From NCBI RefSeq assembly GCF_023091245.1, contig NZ_JAHWXN010000001.1, forward strand, positions 186,001-250,000: 64,000 bases of DNA. The letters run 5' to 3'. A program made the position numbers and the translations under genes. Positions 44,009 through 53,069 of the stretch are shown here, in pieces. The notes below the pieces were generated by a model. It worked only from the letters and a program-made list of their open reading frames with translations, had not been told where the DNA came from and did no database searches. The stretch's first letter is position 1, and every line of letters starts with the position of its first letter. The DNA comes from Microbacterium croceum. Lineage in GTDB: Bacteria > Actinomycetota > Actinomycetes > Actinomycetales > Microbacteriaceae.

Positions 44009-45160
44009 TCAGGACTGCAGGGTCAGGCTGCGCAGGACGGGTACGGGCTCCGGCAGCCGCAACGGACCGGTTCCCGGCGTGATCGTGCCGAGGATGCGCG
44101 GAGCGCTCGCGCCGGTTCCTCCCGGGATCACCGCGGGCACGCCGTGCATCGTGCACCAGCCGATCAGCGCGAACAGCACGGCTTCCTTGTTGTCTGCCGA
44201 GGCGCCGAGCTCATCCGCCAGCACCACCTCGACCTCGGGCAGCGCGGTGCGCAATCCCTCCATGATGAGCGGGTTGCGGCATCCGCCTCCTGAGACCGCG
44301 AGGTAGCCGATGCCCGCCGCCCGCACATCCCGCGCGACCGTCTGCACCGTGAGCTCGGTGAGCGTGCGCACGAGGTCGGGCGTCGAGATCTCGCGTCCGG
44401 ACAGCAGCGCCCGCACGTAGTCGAGGTGGAAGTGCTCCTTGCCGGTGCTCTTCGGGGAGGGGAGCGTGTAGTACGGGTCCGCGAGCAGCGCGGTGAGCAG
44501 CGTCTCGTCGACAGCGCCGGTGCGGGCGATCGCGGCATCCTCGTCGTAGCCGAGGTCGTTCAGCCCCTCATCCACGACCACGGCGTCGACCAGGGCGTTG
44601 GCCGGGCCGACGTCGTAGGCCGAGATGCCGTCGCCGACGACCGTGATGTTCGCGATGCCGCCCAGGTTCAGCGCGGCCGAGGTGCCGGGGCGTCCGCGCA
44701 GCAGCAGTTCATCGAGGAACGACACCAGCGGGGCGCCGTGGCCTCCGACGGTGATGTCGCGGATGCGTACATCCGAGACCACCGGAGCGCCCACACGCTC
44801 GGCGATCCACGCGGGCTGCCCGATCTGCAGGGTGCCGAGAGCGTGTCCGGCATCGACCCAGTGATACACGGTCTGGCCATGCGTGCAGACGGCATCGACT
44901 CCCCCGACGGATGCCGCGGCGGTGGCGGCGACCTCGGCGAACGCCTGCCCGATCAGGGTGTCGAGCTCGCACACCTCCGCGAGGGTCGTCTGGGCAGGAG
45001 GGAGCGCGGCGACCAGTCGTGCGCGCAGTTCCGGGCCGTAGGGGATGCTGTCCTCGAGCAGCACGTCGCCATGGAGCGCACCGTCGGTCTCGTCGAATTC
45101 GACCACTGTGACGTCGATGCCGTCGTGTGAGGTGCCCGAGAGCAGGCCGAGTACGCGCAT
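44009..45160 (-). CDS. anmK: anhydro-N-acetylmuramic acid kinase
   Basis: 383 residues from ATG 45160 behind GGAAGGA. It has the ATP-phosphate loop [18 protein letters not shown], the catalytic region THGQTVYHW, the [12 protein letters not shown] motif and [19 protein letters not shown] near the C-terminus. It phosphorylates and opens 1,6-anhydro-MurNAc released during peptidoglycan turnover, giving MurNAc-6-P for recycling. The partner MurQ is not in the window. Confidence 0.95.
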   Translation of the reverse strand: MRVLGLLSGTSHDGIDVTVVEFDETDGALHGDVLLEDSIPYGPELRARLVAALPPAQTTLAEVCELDTLIGQAFAEVAATAAASVGGVDAVCTHGQTVYHWVDAGHALGTLQIGQPAWIAERVGAPVVSDVRIRDITVGGHGAPLVSFLDELLLRGRPGTSAALNLGGIANITVVGDGISAYDVGPANALVDAVVVDEGLNDLGYDEDAAIARTGAVDETLLTALLADPYYTLPSPKSTGKEHFHLDYVRALLSGREISTPDLVRTLTELTVQTVARDVRAAGIGYLAVSGGGCRNPLIMEGLRTALPEVEVVLADELGASADNKEAVLFALIGWCTMHGVPAVIPGGTGASAPRILGTITPGTGPLRLPEPVPVLRSLTLQS

Positions 45161-45360
45161 GCGCAGTCCTTCCGTCGTCTCACCCGAGCCTACGACGTAT
45201 TTGTTAGGAGAGTGTACGGAATGGGACTCTCCTCTGCACCGCCCGACGAATCGAGCGAGTCTCCACAGCCTCCGGCGCCCGCGGTCTGCGCGGTCTGTCC
45301 CAGCCCCCACTTCGAGTAGTTTCGCTGGTGCCCGCCCCACACCCCTAACAGAATGGAGGC

Positions 45361-45723
45361 ATGTTCGTGTCCGCAGAGATCCTGGCGATCGTGGTGAGTG
45401 CGGTCGGCATCGTGCTCACCCTCGGTACGACCATGCTCGCGGGCTTCGCCTGGTGCGTGCGGCGCATCGACGCCGTCGACCACAGGCTCGGCGCACGCAT
45501 CGACGAACTCGATCACCGGCTGACCGCACGCATCGATGCCCTCGACCAGCGGCTCGGCGCACGCATCGACGAACTCGACCAGCGGCTCGGCGCACGCATC
45601 GACGAACTCGACCACCGACTGACCGCACGGGTCGATACCGTCATCGACGACACGACCGCACTCAAGATCGCCGTCGCACGGTGGGAGGGTCCGGTACGGC
45701 ATCTCGTCCTGCCCGGCCACTGA
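45361..45723 (+). CDS. small membrane protein with 11-residue coiled-coil repeats
   Basis: 120 residues. An N-terminal transmembrane helix ([25 protein letters not shown]) is followed by five consecutive 11-residue units of the type [11 protein letters not shown], a hendecad pattern that forms a right-handed coiled coil, and a short tail [14 protein letters not shown] ribosome site precedes the ATG. It is encoded by 33-bp DNA repeats. No function is known; it could be a spacer or oligomerising anchor. Confidence 0.82.
   Translation: MFVSAEILAIVVSAVGIVLTLGTTMLAGFAWCVRRIDAVDHRLGARIDELDHRLTARIDALDQRLGARIDELDQRLGARIDELDHRLTARVDTVIDDTTALKIAVARWEGPVRHLVLPGH
45470..45640 (+). repeat. 33-bp tandem repeats encoding hendecads
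   Basis: Five consecutive 33-base units around CGGCTCGGCGCACGCATCG, two of them nearly identical, encode the [11 protein letters not shown] coiled-coil repeats. The units differ mainly at the variable residues of each 11-mer ([10 protein letters not shown]). Copy number may vary between strains. Confidence 0.85.
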
Positions 45724-45735
45724 CAACGGACGGCG

Positions 45736-45808
45736 GACTCAGCGTCTGGACTCAGCGCCCGGACTCAGCGCCTGCACTCAGCGCCTGGATTCAGCGCCGG
45801 CACTCAGC
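45736..45808. repeat. 13-bp tandem repeats (ACTCAGCGCCTGG type)
   Basis: About six copies of GGACTCAGCGCCC-type units head to tail fill the gap between the hendecad gene and the end of the ROK gene. They are non-coding. Confidence 0.8.
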
Positions 45809-46706
45809 GGATGACGAGCGCCGCGGCGCCGATCAGCGGCCCCTCGTCGCCGAGACCCGAGCGTACGACGCGGGCTCGCCGCGAGTACTCGTGTGCCGCA
45901 CTCGCGGTGAGAGCCTGCTGCACCAGGTCGATGTAGTCCTCGGAGACGCGCGAGAATCCGCCGCCGATCGCGACCATGTCCAGGTCGACGAGCGTGGCGG
46001 CGTCCGCCAGCGCCTCGCCGACGGCCTTCGCGGAGCGCTCGATCGCGGCTCGAGCGATCGCGTCGCCGGCCGCTGCATCCCGCGCCAGGTCCTCGCCGGT
46101 CGCGCCGGTCCAGCCCTGCTGCTGCGCCCAGGCGGCGCTCGCCGGACCGGAGGCGATCTCCTCGAGCGTCAACCCGCCTTCGCGACGGACCTGGCCGAGG
46201 TGTCCGGCATTGCCCGTGGCACCGGGAATGTAAGCGCCGTTCGCGACGAAACCGCCGCCGACGCCCGTCGACACGACGATCGCGAGCGAAGAGCGGGCGT
46301 CTTTCGTCGCACCGAGCCAGGACTCGGCGAGTGCGAGAGCACCGCCGTCGTGACCGAAGACGGTCGGCAGCTCGCGACCGAGAAGCCCGGAGGCGGTCGT
46401 GCGCACGGCATCCGCGAGACCGTATCCACGGGCTGCGGGCATGTTCACGGGGAGGATCTGTCCGACGTTCCGGTCGATCGGTCCGGCACTGCCGATGCCG
46501 GCGCCGATGAGCTCGGCATCGGCGGGGAGACGGGCGAGTGCGTGGGCGATCACCGTCGCGATCGCCTCGTCGAGTGACGCGGGCGTCGCGTCCCGGCCCG
46601 TGGCCCTGCGGCTGCGGCTTCCTGGCACGAGGGTGCCGTCGTCGGCCACGAGCGCGGCCTCCAGCTTCGTGCCGCCCACATCGACGGCCAGTGCGTAGCG
46701 GTTCAC
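45804..46706 (-). CDS. ROK family sugar kinase/regulator-like protein
   Basis: 300 residues from GTG 46706, which overlaps the pyrE stop. The N-terminal phosphate loop LAVDVGGTKLEAALV, GAGIGSAGPID and the catalytic region PTVFGHDGGALALAESW fit ROK kinases, while TGNAGHLGQV replaces the usual GExGH and the zinc cysteine cluster is missing. There is no DNA-binding domain, so a sugar or aminosugar kinase is more likely than a repressor. The stop lies in tandem repeats. Confidence 0.82.
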   Translation of the reverse strand: MNRYALAVDVGGTKLEAALVADDGTLVPGSRSRRATGRDATPASLDEAIATVIAHALARLPADAELIGAGIGSAGPIDRNVGQILPVNMPAARGYGLADAVRTTASGLLGRELPTVFGHDGGALALAESWLGATKDARSSLAIVVSTGVGGGFVANGAYIPGATGNAGHLGQVRREGGLTLEEIASGPASAAWAQQQGWTGATGEDLARDAAAGDAIARAAIERSAKAVGEALADAATLVDLDMVAIGGGFSRVSEDYIDLVQQALTASAAHEYSRRARVVRSGLGDEGPLIGAAALVIR

Positions 46707-47263
46707 TGCGGGTCGAGTCCGAGGTCGTCGAGGTCGAACGCGGCGCGCCATTCGAGCCCCTCGGCTTCGATCGCGGCCTGGGCCCCGGTCTTGCGGTCGA
46801 CGATCACGGCGACGGCGACGACCTCGGCCCCTTCCCGGCGCAGGGCTTCGACGGCCTTGAGCGCGGACTGTCCGGTCGTGGAGGTGTCTTCCAGCACCAC
46901 GACGCGCTTGCCCTTGACGTCGGCGCCCTCGATCTGGCGGCCGCGACCGTGGTCCTTCGGCTCCTTGCGCACGACGAACGCGTCGAGCGGGCGCTCGGTG
47001 GCGACCGAGGCGTGCAGCACCGAGTTCGCGATCGGGTCGGCGCCGAGCGTGAGTCCGCCGACCGCCACGACATCCAGGTCGCCGATCAGGTCGAGCATGA
47101 TCCGGCCGATCGCCGGTGCGGCCCTGTGATCGAGGGTGAGCTTGCGCATGTCGACGTAGTACGTCGCCTTCTTGCCGCTGGAGAGGGTGAAGTCGCCGTG
47201 GAACACCGCCTCATCCGTGATGAGGTCGAGAAGTGTCTGGCGGTCTGCGTCGAGTGCGGTCAC
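46703..47263 (-). CDS. pyrE: orotate phosphoribosyltransferase
   Basis: 186 residues from GTG 47263, with TACACT seven bases upstream. It has FTLSSGKKATYYVDMRKL, VGGLTLGADPIA and the PRPP-binding VVVLEDTSTTGQSALKAVEAL. It attaches PRPP to orotate in pyrimidine synthesis. The ROK-family gene follows with a GTGA overlap. Confidence 0.95.
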   Translation of the reverse strand: MTALDADRQTLLDLITDEAVFHGDFTLSSGKKATYYVDMRKLTLDHRAAPAIGRIMLDLIGDLDVVAVGGLTLGADPIANSVLHASVATERPLDAFVVRKEPKDHGRGRQIEGADVKGKRVVVLEDTSTTGQSALKAVEALRREGAEVVAVAVIVDRKTGAQAAIEAEGLEWRAAFDLDDLGLDPQ

Positions 47264-47340
47264 GGCATCCAGTGTAGAAGGCGCGGGCGTCGTGTTCCGC
47301 GGGAAGTCTGCGTGTCCGATGCCGCAACTAGGCTGGAGGC

Positions 47341-48189
47341 ATGCGCTTGGCCACCTGGAACGTCAACTCCATCCGCACCCGCGTCACCCGCACCGTCGAA
47401 TTCGCCGTGCGCGAAGACATCGACGTGCTGGCGATGCAGGAGATCAAGTGCAAACCCGAGCAGTTCCCCTACGGACCGTTCGAAGAGGCCGGGTACCACG
47501 TCGAGGTGCACGGGCTGAACCAGTGGAACGGCGTCGCGATCGCGAGCCGCCTGCCGATCACCGACGTGCGCACCGCGTTCGACGGGATGCCGGGTTTCGC
47601 CAAGGGCCACGAGGGTCCGGATGCTCCGCTCGAGGCCCGCGCGCTCGGGGTGATGGTCGAGGGCGTGCGGGTGTGGAGCCTGTACGTGCCGAACGGCCGC
47701 TCGCTCGACGACCCGCACTACGCCTACAAGCTGCACTGGCTCGAAGCTCTGAAGAACTCCACCGCGGCCGAGCTCGCCGCGAACCCCGACCTGCCGCTGG
47801 CGCTGGTCGGCGACTTCAACATCATCCCGTTCGACTCCGACAACAACGACCCCGACATCGTCGAGGGTGTCTCCACGCACGTCTCCCCCGCGGAGCGGCA
47901 GGCGTTCTTCGCGTTCCAGGACGCCGGAGTCACCGACGTCGTCCGCCCCCTGCTGCCAGAGGGCTTCACCTACTGGGACTACCAGCGCCTCAAGTTCCCG
48001 CGCAACGAGGGCATCCGCATCGACTTCATCCTCGGCTCCCGCACGCTGGCCGACGGGGTCAGCGGCGCATCCATCCACCGCGACGAGCGCAAGGGCGAGC
48101 AGCCCAGCGACCACGTGCCGGTGGTCGTCGAGTTCGATCTCGGCGGTGCCGACGAAGACGACGACGATCTGCCGATGATCTTCTCGTGA
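47341..48189 (+). CDS. xth: exodeoxyribonuclease III (AP endonuclease)
   Basis: 282 residues, with TAGGCT six bases before ATG 47341. The conserved catalytic elements are LATWNVNSIRTR, MQEIKCKPEQFP, GDFNIIPFDSDN and SDHVPVVVEFDL, giving the metal-binding asparagine and glutamate and the active-site aspartates and histidine. It repairs abasic sites and trims 3' blocks. It is divergent from pyrE. Confidence 0.95.
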   Translation: MRLATWNVNSIRTRVTRTVEFAVREDIDVLAMQEIKCKPEQFPYGPFEEAGYHVEVHGLNQWNGVAIASRLPITDVRTAFDGMPGFAKGHEGPDAPLEARALGVMVEGVRVWSLYVPNGRSLDDPHYAYKLHWLEALKNSTAAELAANPDLPLALVGDFNIIPFDSDNNDPDIVEGVSTHVSPAERQAFFAFQDAGVTDVVRPLLPEGFTYWDYQRLKFPRNEGIRIDFILGSRTLADGVSGASIHRDERKGEQPSDHVPVVVEFDLGGADEDDDDLPMIFS

Positions 48190-48211
48190 CGCCCCGATCG
48201 ATTTCAGCGCT

Positions 48212-49021
48212 GTGGCCATTCGGCTGATCGCGACGGACCTCGACGGCACGCTCCTCGACCCGTCGTCGGCCGTCACGCCGCGCACACGCGCCGCGCTCGA
48301 TGCCTCCCGCAGTCGCGGCATCCACGTCGTGCCCGTCACAGCGCGTCAGCCGATCGGCCTGCGCGCGATCGCTGCCGACGCGGCGTTCGACGGGTGGGCG
48401 CTGTGCAGCAACGGCGCCTACGCGACCCACCTCACCGACGGCCGGATGCTGTTCGCCGAGGAGCTTCCGCCCGAGACCATCCGCACCCTCGCCGAGGCGC
48501 TGCGCGCCAGCATCCCTGGACTGCTGTTCGCGAGCGTGCGGGAAGGCGGCGAGACCTTCGTCGCCCAGCACGGCTACGCGGAGATCGCCGACCTCAGCGA
48601 CCACAAGCGCGACCCCAAAACCATGGGCGGCGTGCCGCTGGAGCAGGTCCTGGCCGCTCCGAGCCTCAAGCTCGTGATCCGGCATCCGGAGCTCGCTCCC
48701 GCCGCGCTGTTCGACGCACTGCGCTCGCTGGGACTCACCGGCTTCGAGGCGACGCTGTCCGGTGCGCCGTTCGTCGAGGTGATGGCCGAGGGCGTGACGA
48801 AGGCCACCGGCCTCGCCCGCCTGTGCCTGCACCTCGGTATCGACCGCGCCGAGGTCGTGGCGTTCGGCGACGCCCTCAACGACGTCGAGATGCTGCGGTG
48901 GGCAGGACGCGGTGTGGCGATGGCGGATGCCGAGCCCCTCGTGCAGGATGCCGCCGACGAGACGACCGCGTCGAACGCCGACGACGGAGTGGCGCAGGTC
49001 ATCGAGCGACTGCTCGGCTGA
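48212..49021 (+). CDS. HAD-IIB (Cof-type) phosphatase
   Basis: 269 residues from GTG 48212. Motif I LIATDLDGTLLDPSSAVTPRT, the lysine of motif III, and motif IV EVVAFGDALNDVEMLRWAGRGVAMADA are typical of Cof-type HAD hydrolases acting on sugar phosphates or vitamin precursors. It is 22 bases downstream of xth on the same strand. Confidence 0.9.
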   Translation: MAIRLIATDLDGTLLDPSSAVTPRTRAALDASRSRGIHVVPVTARQPIGLRAIAADAAFDGWALCSNGAYATHLTDGRMLFAEELPPETIRTLAEALRASIPGLLFASVREGGETFVAQHGYAEIADLSDHKRDPKTMGGVPLEQVLAAPSLKLVIRHPELAPAALFDALRSLGLTGFEATLSGAPFVEVMAEGVTKATGLARLCLHLGIDRAEVVAFGDALNDVEMLRWAGRGVAMADAEPLVQDAADETTASNADDGVAQVIERLLG

Positions 49022-49132
49022 CCTGTCCGGCTCGGCGAGCTATCCGAAGGTCAACGTCAGCGGGATGGGGCGCCTGCGTCGGTCTCCGTGAGCGTGCCCG
49101 TGATGACACAGGGCCCGAATCCGGTGCGCCGC

Positions 49133-49552
49133 TCAGCCGACGTGCTCCGGACCGTTCTCGACGGCCTCGGGGGTCATGTAGAGGAAGCCCAGCGAGTTGC
49201 CGTCCGGATCGTCGATGTCTCGCGAGTACATGAAGCCGTAGTCCTGCGCGGGCTTCGGCTCGGTGCCACCGGCGGCGAGGGCCTTGTCGACGATCTCATC
49301 GACATCCTCACGCGAGGTTCGACTGAACGAGACCGACACCTGGGCGACCTCGTGCGGGTCGGCGATGGGCTTGTCGGTGAATGTGGCGAAGAACTCGCGC
49401 TTCAGGATCATGAAGAAGATGTCATCCGACCACACCACGCACGCGGCGTTCTCATCGGTGAACAGCGGATTGATCTCGCATCCGATCGCGGTGTAGAACG
49501 CCTTGCTGCGGTCGAGATCGGTGGTGGGCAGGTTGACGAAGACCTGGGTCAT
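49133..49552 (-). CDS. VOC (glyoxalase/dioxygenase) family protein
   Basis: 139 residues with two beta-alpha-beta-beta-beta units: MTQVFVNLPTTDLDRSKAFYTAIG at the start, VSFSRTSREDVDEIVDKALAAGG in the middle and DPDGNSLGFLYM at the end. The set of metal ligands is not complete enough to assign glyoxalase activity; a 3-demethylubiquinone-like or antibiotic-binding relative is equally possible. Between 49022 and 49132 nothing recognisable is seen. Confidence 0.85.
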   Translation of the reverse strand: MTQVFVNLPTTDLDRSKAFYTAIGCEINPLFTDENAACVVWSDDIFFMILKREFFATFTDKPIADPHEVAQVSVSFSRTSREDVDEIVDKALAAGGTEPKPAQDYGFMYSRDIDDPDGNSLGFLYMTPEAVENGPEHVG

Positions 49553-49702
49553 GGTGACTCCTCTGTCGGTGCGGGGCCGTTCCCCGTCGGCTTCCGAAGT
49601 CGATGCTCGTCTCTCCGAGGGCGACGGTCAACCCTTGTCTGCGGGGGTTCGTCCGTCTCACGGGGGATGCCCCGGCATCCCCCTCCGCCCTACGGTGGGA
49701 GG

Positions 49703-50953
49703 ATGCCGTTCACCCGCACGCCGACCGACCGCGACCGCCGCAACGACGTGCTGCTGGCGGCCGTGCTGTTCGTCGGAGCCGTCATCAGCGCCGCCCTGTC
49801 GTCGATCGCGCAGATCTACGGCGACGAGCAGGCGCCGCTGTGGACCGCGCTGATCTACGCCGTGGTCGTGACCACCCCCCTCGTGTACCGTCGCCGCTGG
49901 CCCGGCATCGTCGCCGCCGTGACCTCGACGGCCTACTTCGTCGCGGTGACCGTGAAGGTGCCGGAGCTCTACGTCGGCAACATCGCGATGTTCATCGGCC
50001 TGTACTCGGTCGGCGCCTGGATGAACGACCGCCGCCGCGCCATGATCGTGCGCACCGCGATCATCATCGGCATGTTCGCCTGGCTGCTGATCACCATGTA
50101 CTACGAGGCCATCAATCAGGCCGAGGAGGCCGATGTCGTCGCCGGGGCGTTCTCGCCCTACATCGCGTTCATGATGCTCCAGATCCTGCTGAACGCGCTC
50201 TACTTCGGCGGGGCATACTACTTCGGCGAGCGCGCGTGGGCGTCGGCCGCCGAACGGACGGTGCTGGAACAGCGCACGATCGAGCTGGAGCGCGAGCGTG
50301 AGGTCACCGCCGCGCAGGCGGTCGCCCTGGACCGGGTGCGCATCGCGCGGGAGCTGCACGATGTGGTCGCCCACCACGTGTCTGTCATGGGGGTGCAGGC
50401 GGGGGCCGCGCGGCTGGTGATCGACCGGGATGCGGCCGAGTCGAAGCGCATCCTGACCGGGATCGAGTCCTCCGCGCGCGACGCGATCAGCGAACTGCGC
50501 CAGCTGCTGGAGACGCTGCGCACGCCCGGCGGCGACACCGCGGAGCCGGCATCCACCCTGACCCTCGACGACATCGCCGAGCTCACCGCGTCCTCCACGG
50601 AGGCCGGGCTGCCCACGGAGTACACGGTGATCGGCGAACCCGTGCCGGTGCCCTCGGTGGTGGCTGTGAACCTCTACCGGATCGCGCAGGAGTCGCTCAC
50701 GAACGCCCGTCGTCACGCGGGCGTCGGAGCGACGGCGGATGTGCGGGTGCGCTATGACCACGACGGCGTCGAGGTCGAGATCGTCAACACCGGCCGCACG
50801 GTCGGTCAACTGCGCCCTGGCCTCGGGCAGCTCGGCATGCGCGAACGTGCGATCGCCTCCGGCGGCACGATCGAGGTATCGCCGCGGCCGCACGGCGGAT
50901 TGCGGGTGCGGGCACGTGTACCGCTCTCCCCTGCGACCAAGGAGCTCGCATGA
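49703..50953 (+). CDS. sensor histidine kinase (NarL-type two-component system)
   Basis: 416 residues with TACGGT six bases before ATG 49703. About five to six transmembrane helices in the first 170 residues are followed by a coiled linker (ERTVLEQRTIELEREREV), the HisKA_3 dimerisation region RIARELHDVVAHHVSVMG with the phosphorylated histidine, and an HATPase_c domain (QLRPGLGQLGMRERAIASGG). The response regulator gene overlaps its stop. The sensed signal is unknown. Confidence 0.92.
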   Translation: MPFTRTPTDRDRRNDVLLAAVLFVGAVISAALSSIAQIYGDEQAPLWTALIYAVVVTTPLVYRRRWPGIVAAVTSTAYFVAVTVKVPELYVGNIAMFIGLYSVGAWMNDRRRAMIVRTAIIIGMFAWLLITMYYEAINQAEEADVVAGAFSPYIAFMMLQILLNALYFGGAYYFGERAWASAAERTVLEQRTIELEREREVTAAQAVALDRVRIARELHDVVAHHVSVMGVQAGAARLVIDRDAAESKRILTGIESSARDAISELRQLLETLRTPGGDTAEPASTLTLDDIAELTASSTEAGLPTEYTVIGEPVPVPSVVAVNLYRIAQESLTNARRHAGVGATADVRVRYDHDGVEVEIVNTGRTVGQLRPGLGQLGMRERAIASGGTIEVSPRPHGGLRVRARVPLSPATKELA

Positions 50954-51639
50954 CCACCACCCCCATCCGCGTGCTCATCGTCGATGACCACGCGATGCTC
51001 CGTGCGGGGTTCCGTACGATCCTCCAGACGCAGCCCGACATCACGGTGGTCGGCGAGGCGGCGACCGGCGCGGATGCGGTTGTTCAGGCATCCGCTCTGC
51101 ACCCCGACGTCATCACGATGGACGTGCAGATGCCCGACATGGACGGCATCGAGGCGACCAGACTCATCGTGGCCGACCCCGAAGTGGCCGCCGCGATCGC
51201 GATCGTCACGACCTTCGACCGCGACGACTACCTGCACAGGGCGCTCGAGGCCGGAGCCAGCGGGTTCCTGCTCAAGAACGCCGACGCCGAGGACCTGATC
51301 GCCGCCGTGCGCGCTCTCGCCGCCGGCGACGGGATGCTCGCGCCGGAGGTCACGCGTCGCGTGCTCGCCCGGTTCGCCGCGACGCCGACCCCTCCCGTCA
51401 CGGCATCGGTCTCGACGGCACCCGCACGACCCGCGACCGTGCTCGCCGAGCCGCTGACCGAGCGCGAGTCCGAGGTGCTGACGCTGCTCGCCGACGCCCG
51501 CAGCAACGCCGAGATCGCCGGAGCGCTGTACATCGGCGAGGCCACGGTGAAGACGCACGTGTCGCGCATCCTGCAGAAGCTCGGCGCGCGGGACCGCGTG
51601 CAGGCCGTCGTGCTGGCGCACCGCCTCGGGCTCGCCTAG
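50950..51639 (+). CDS. response regulator with LuxR-type DNA-binding domain
   Basis: 229 residues. Receiver domain with the phosphoacceptor in VITMDVQMPDMDGIEATRL and the conserved lysine in GFLLKNADAEDL, then a Thr/Pro-rich linker and a C-terminal LuxR/FixJ HTH (LTERESEVLTLLADARSNAEIAGALYIGEATVKTHVSRILQKLGA). It is the partner of the histidine kinase upstream, ATGA overlap. Targets may include the neighbouring benE. Confidence 0.95.
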   Translation: MTTTPIRVLIVDDHAMLRAGFRTILQTQPDITVVGEAATGADAVVQASALHPDVITMDVQMPDMDGIEATRLIVADPEVAAAIAIVTTFDRDDYLHRALEAGASGFLLKNADAEDLIAAVRALAAGDGMLAPEVTRRVLARFAATPTPPVTASVSTAPARPATVLAEPLTERESEVLTLLADARSNAEIAGALYIGEATVKTHVSRILQKLGARDRVQAVVLAHRLGLA

Positions 51640-51678
51640 AGCGACCGAGCGACGCGCACCGGGCGCTAGCCTCGGAGC

Positions 51679-52866
51679 ATGCCAGACACCGCTGCGATCT
51701 CCCGCCCGAACGGGGTGTCCCGCCCGATCCTGGCCGGCGTCGTCACGGCGCTCGTGGGCTTCACGAGCTCCTTCGCCGTCGTGCTCACCGGGCTCCACGC
51801 CGTGGGCGCGACGCCCGCGCAGGCGGCCAGCGGGCTTCTCACCCTGAGCCTGACGATGGGCCTCGCGTGCATCGTGCTCGCCTGGCGATATCGGATGCCG
51901 ATCACCGCAGCGTGGTCGACTCCCGGCGCCGCACTGCTCGCCGCGACCGGCGCGGTGGAGGGCGGGTGGCCGGCCGCGGTGGGCGCCTTCCTCGTGGCCT
52001 CCGCACTCATCCTGCTGACCGCGCTCTGGCCGGCGCTGGGCGCGCTGATCGCCCGCATCCCGCCGTCGATCGCCCAGGCGATGCTCGCCGGTGTGCTGCT
52101 GCCGCTCTGCCTCGCACCGATCACCGGCCTCGTGGCGAACCCCTGGGGCGTCGTGCCCGTCGTGGTGACCTGGCTGATCTTCGCCCGGTTCGCGCCGCGG
52201 TGGGCGGTTCCACTGGCCTTCGTCACGGCGGCCGTGGTCGTCGCGGTCACGCTCGTGCAGGCGGGGGCGCCCGTCGATCCCGCGCTGCTGCTGCCGCGAT
52301 TCGAGCTCACGGCTCCGAGGTTCACGGTCGGCGCGCTGGTCGGCCTGGCGCTGCCGCTGTTCATCGTGACGATGGCCTCGCAGAACGTCCCCGGCGTCGC
52401 GATCATGCGCAGCTTCGGGTACGAGGTGCCCTGGCGCCCGGCGATGCTGGTCACCGGACTCGGCACCGCGCTCGGCGCACCGGCCGGCGGGCACGCGATC
52501 AACCTCGCCGCGATCAGCGCGGCCCTCGCCGCAGCGCCGGATGCCGACCCCGACCCGCGACGACGCTGGGTCGCCGGAGTCTCCACGGGTGCGTCGTACC
52601 TGGTGCTCGGCGGGTTCTCGGCCGCGTTCGCCGCCCTCGTCCTCCTCGCGCCCGAGGCCGTGATCCCCGCGGTCGCCGGTCTCGCCCTGTTCGCCGCGTT
52701 CGGGTCATCGGTGCAGCAGGCGATCGACGACCCCGGCGAACGGCTCCCCGCCGTGGTGACCTTCCTGGTCGCGGCATCCGGCGTCGCGGTGCTCGGCGTC
52801 AGCGCCGCGTTCTGGGCGCTCATCGCCGGCCTTCTGGTGCGCACGGTGCTGCACACCCGGCGCTGA
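51679..52866 (+). CDS. benE: benzoate/H+ symporter family transporter (BenE-like)
   Basis: 395 residues with TAGCCT six bases before ATG 51679. Ten to twelve transmembrane helices; the BenE family stretch ITAAWSTPGAALLAATGAVEGGWPAAVGAFLVA and LPLFIVTMASQNVPGVAIMRSFGY, with GLGTALGAPAGGHAINLAAI near the end, are present. The family imports benzoate or related aromatic acids; actinobacterial members may have other substrates. Confidence 0.85.
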   Translation: MPDTAAISRPNGVSRPILAGVVTALVGFTSSFAVVLTGLHAVGATPAQAASGLLTLSLTMGLACIVLAWRYRMPITAAWSTPGAALLAATGAVEGGWPAAVGAFLVASALILLTALWPALGALIARIPPSIAQAMLAGVLLPLCLAPITGLVANPWGVVPVVVTWLIFARFAPRWAVPLAFVTAAVVVAVTLVQAGAPVDPALLLPRFELTAPRFTVGALVGLALPLFIVTMASQNVPGVAIMRSFGYEVPWRPAMLVTGLGTALGAPAGGHAINLAAISAALAAAPDADPDPRRRWVAGVSTGASYLVLGGFSAAFAALVLLAPEAVIPAVAGLALFAAFGSSVQQAIDDPGERLPAVVTFLVAASGVAVLGVSAAFWALIAGLLVRTVLHTRR

Positions 52867-52887
52867 CGCCGGAGTCCTCTGCTCCGG

Positions 52888-53003
52888 CATCCGCCGGCAT
52901 CCGCCGAGCGGACGGCTTCGCATCGACTGCACGACATCCGCGCGTGGATACGCCGTGCATTCGGCAGCATCCCGTGCACTCGGCGGCAGCATCCGCCGAG
53001 CGG
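52888..53003. repeat. GCATCC-rich spacer with repeated GCATCCGCCGAGCGG
   Basis: In the 203-base gap after benE, GCATCC recurs several times, including two copies 10 bases apart (52888-52903) and a longer unit GCATCCGCCGAGCGGA repeated near 52898 and 52988. No gene or hairpin terminator is recognised in the gap. Confidence 0.55.
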
Positions 53004-53069
53004 ATGACAGCAGAGGGGTCCGCCGCAGGGGGGATGCCGGGGGCAGGGGCAACTCCCTAGCGTGGGGGT

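Noticed and set aside
45470..45640. CRISPR-like periodic repeats
   Set aside because: The 33-bp units are contiguous, have no unique spacers and encode a coiled coil in frame.
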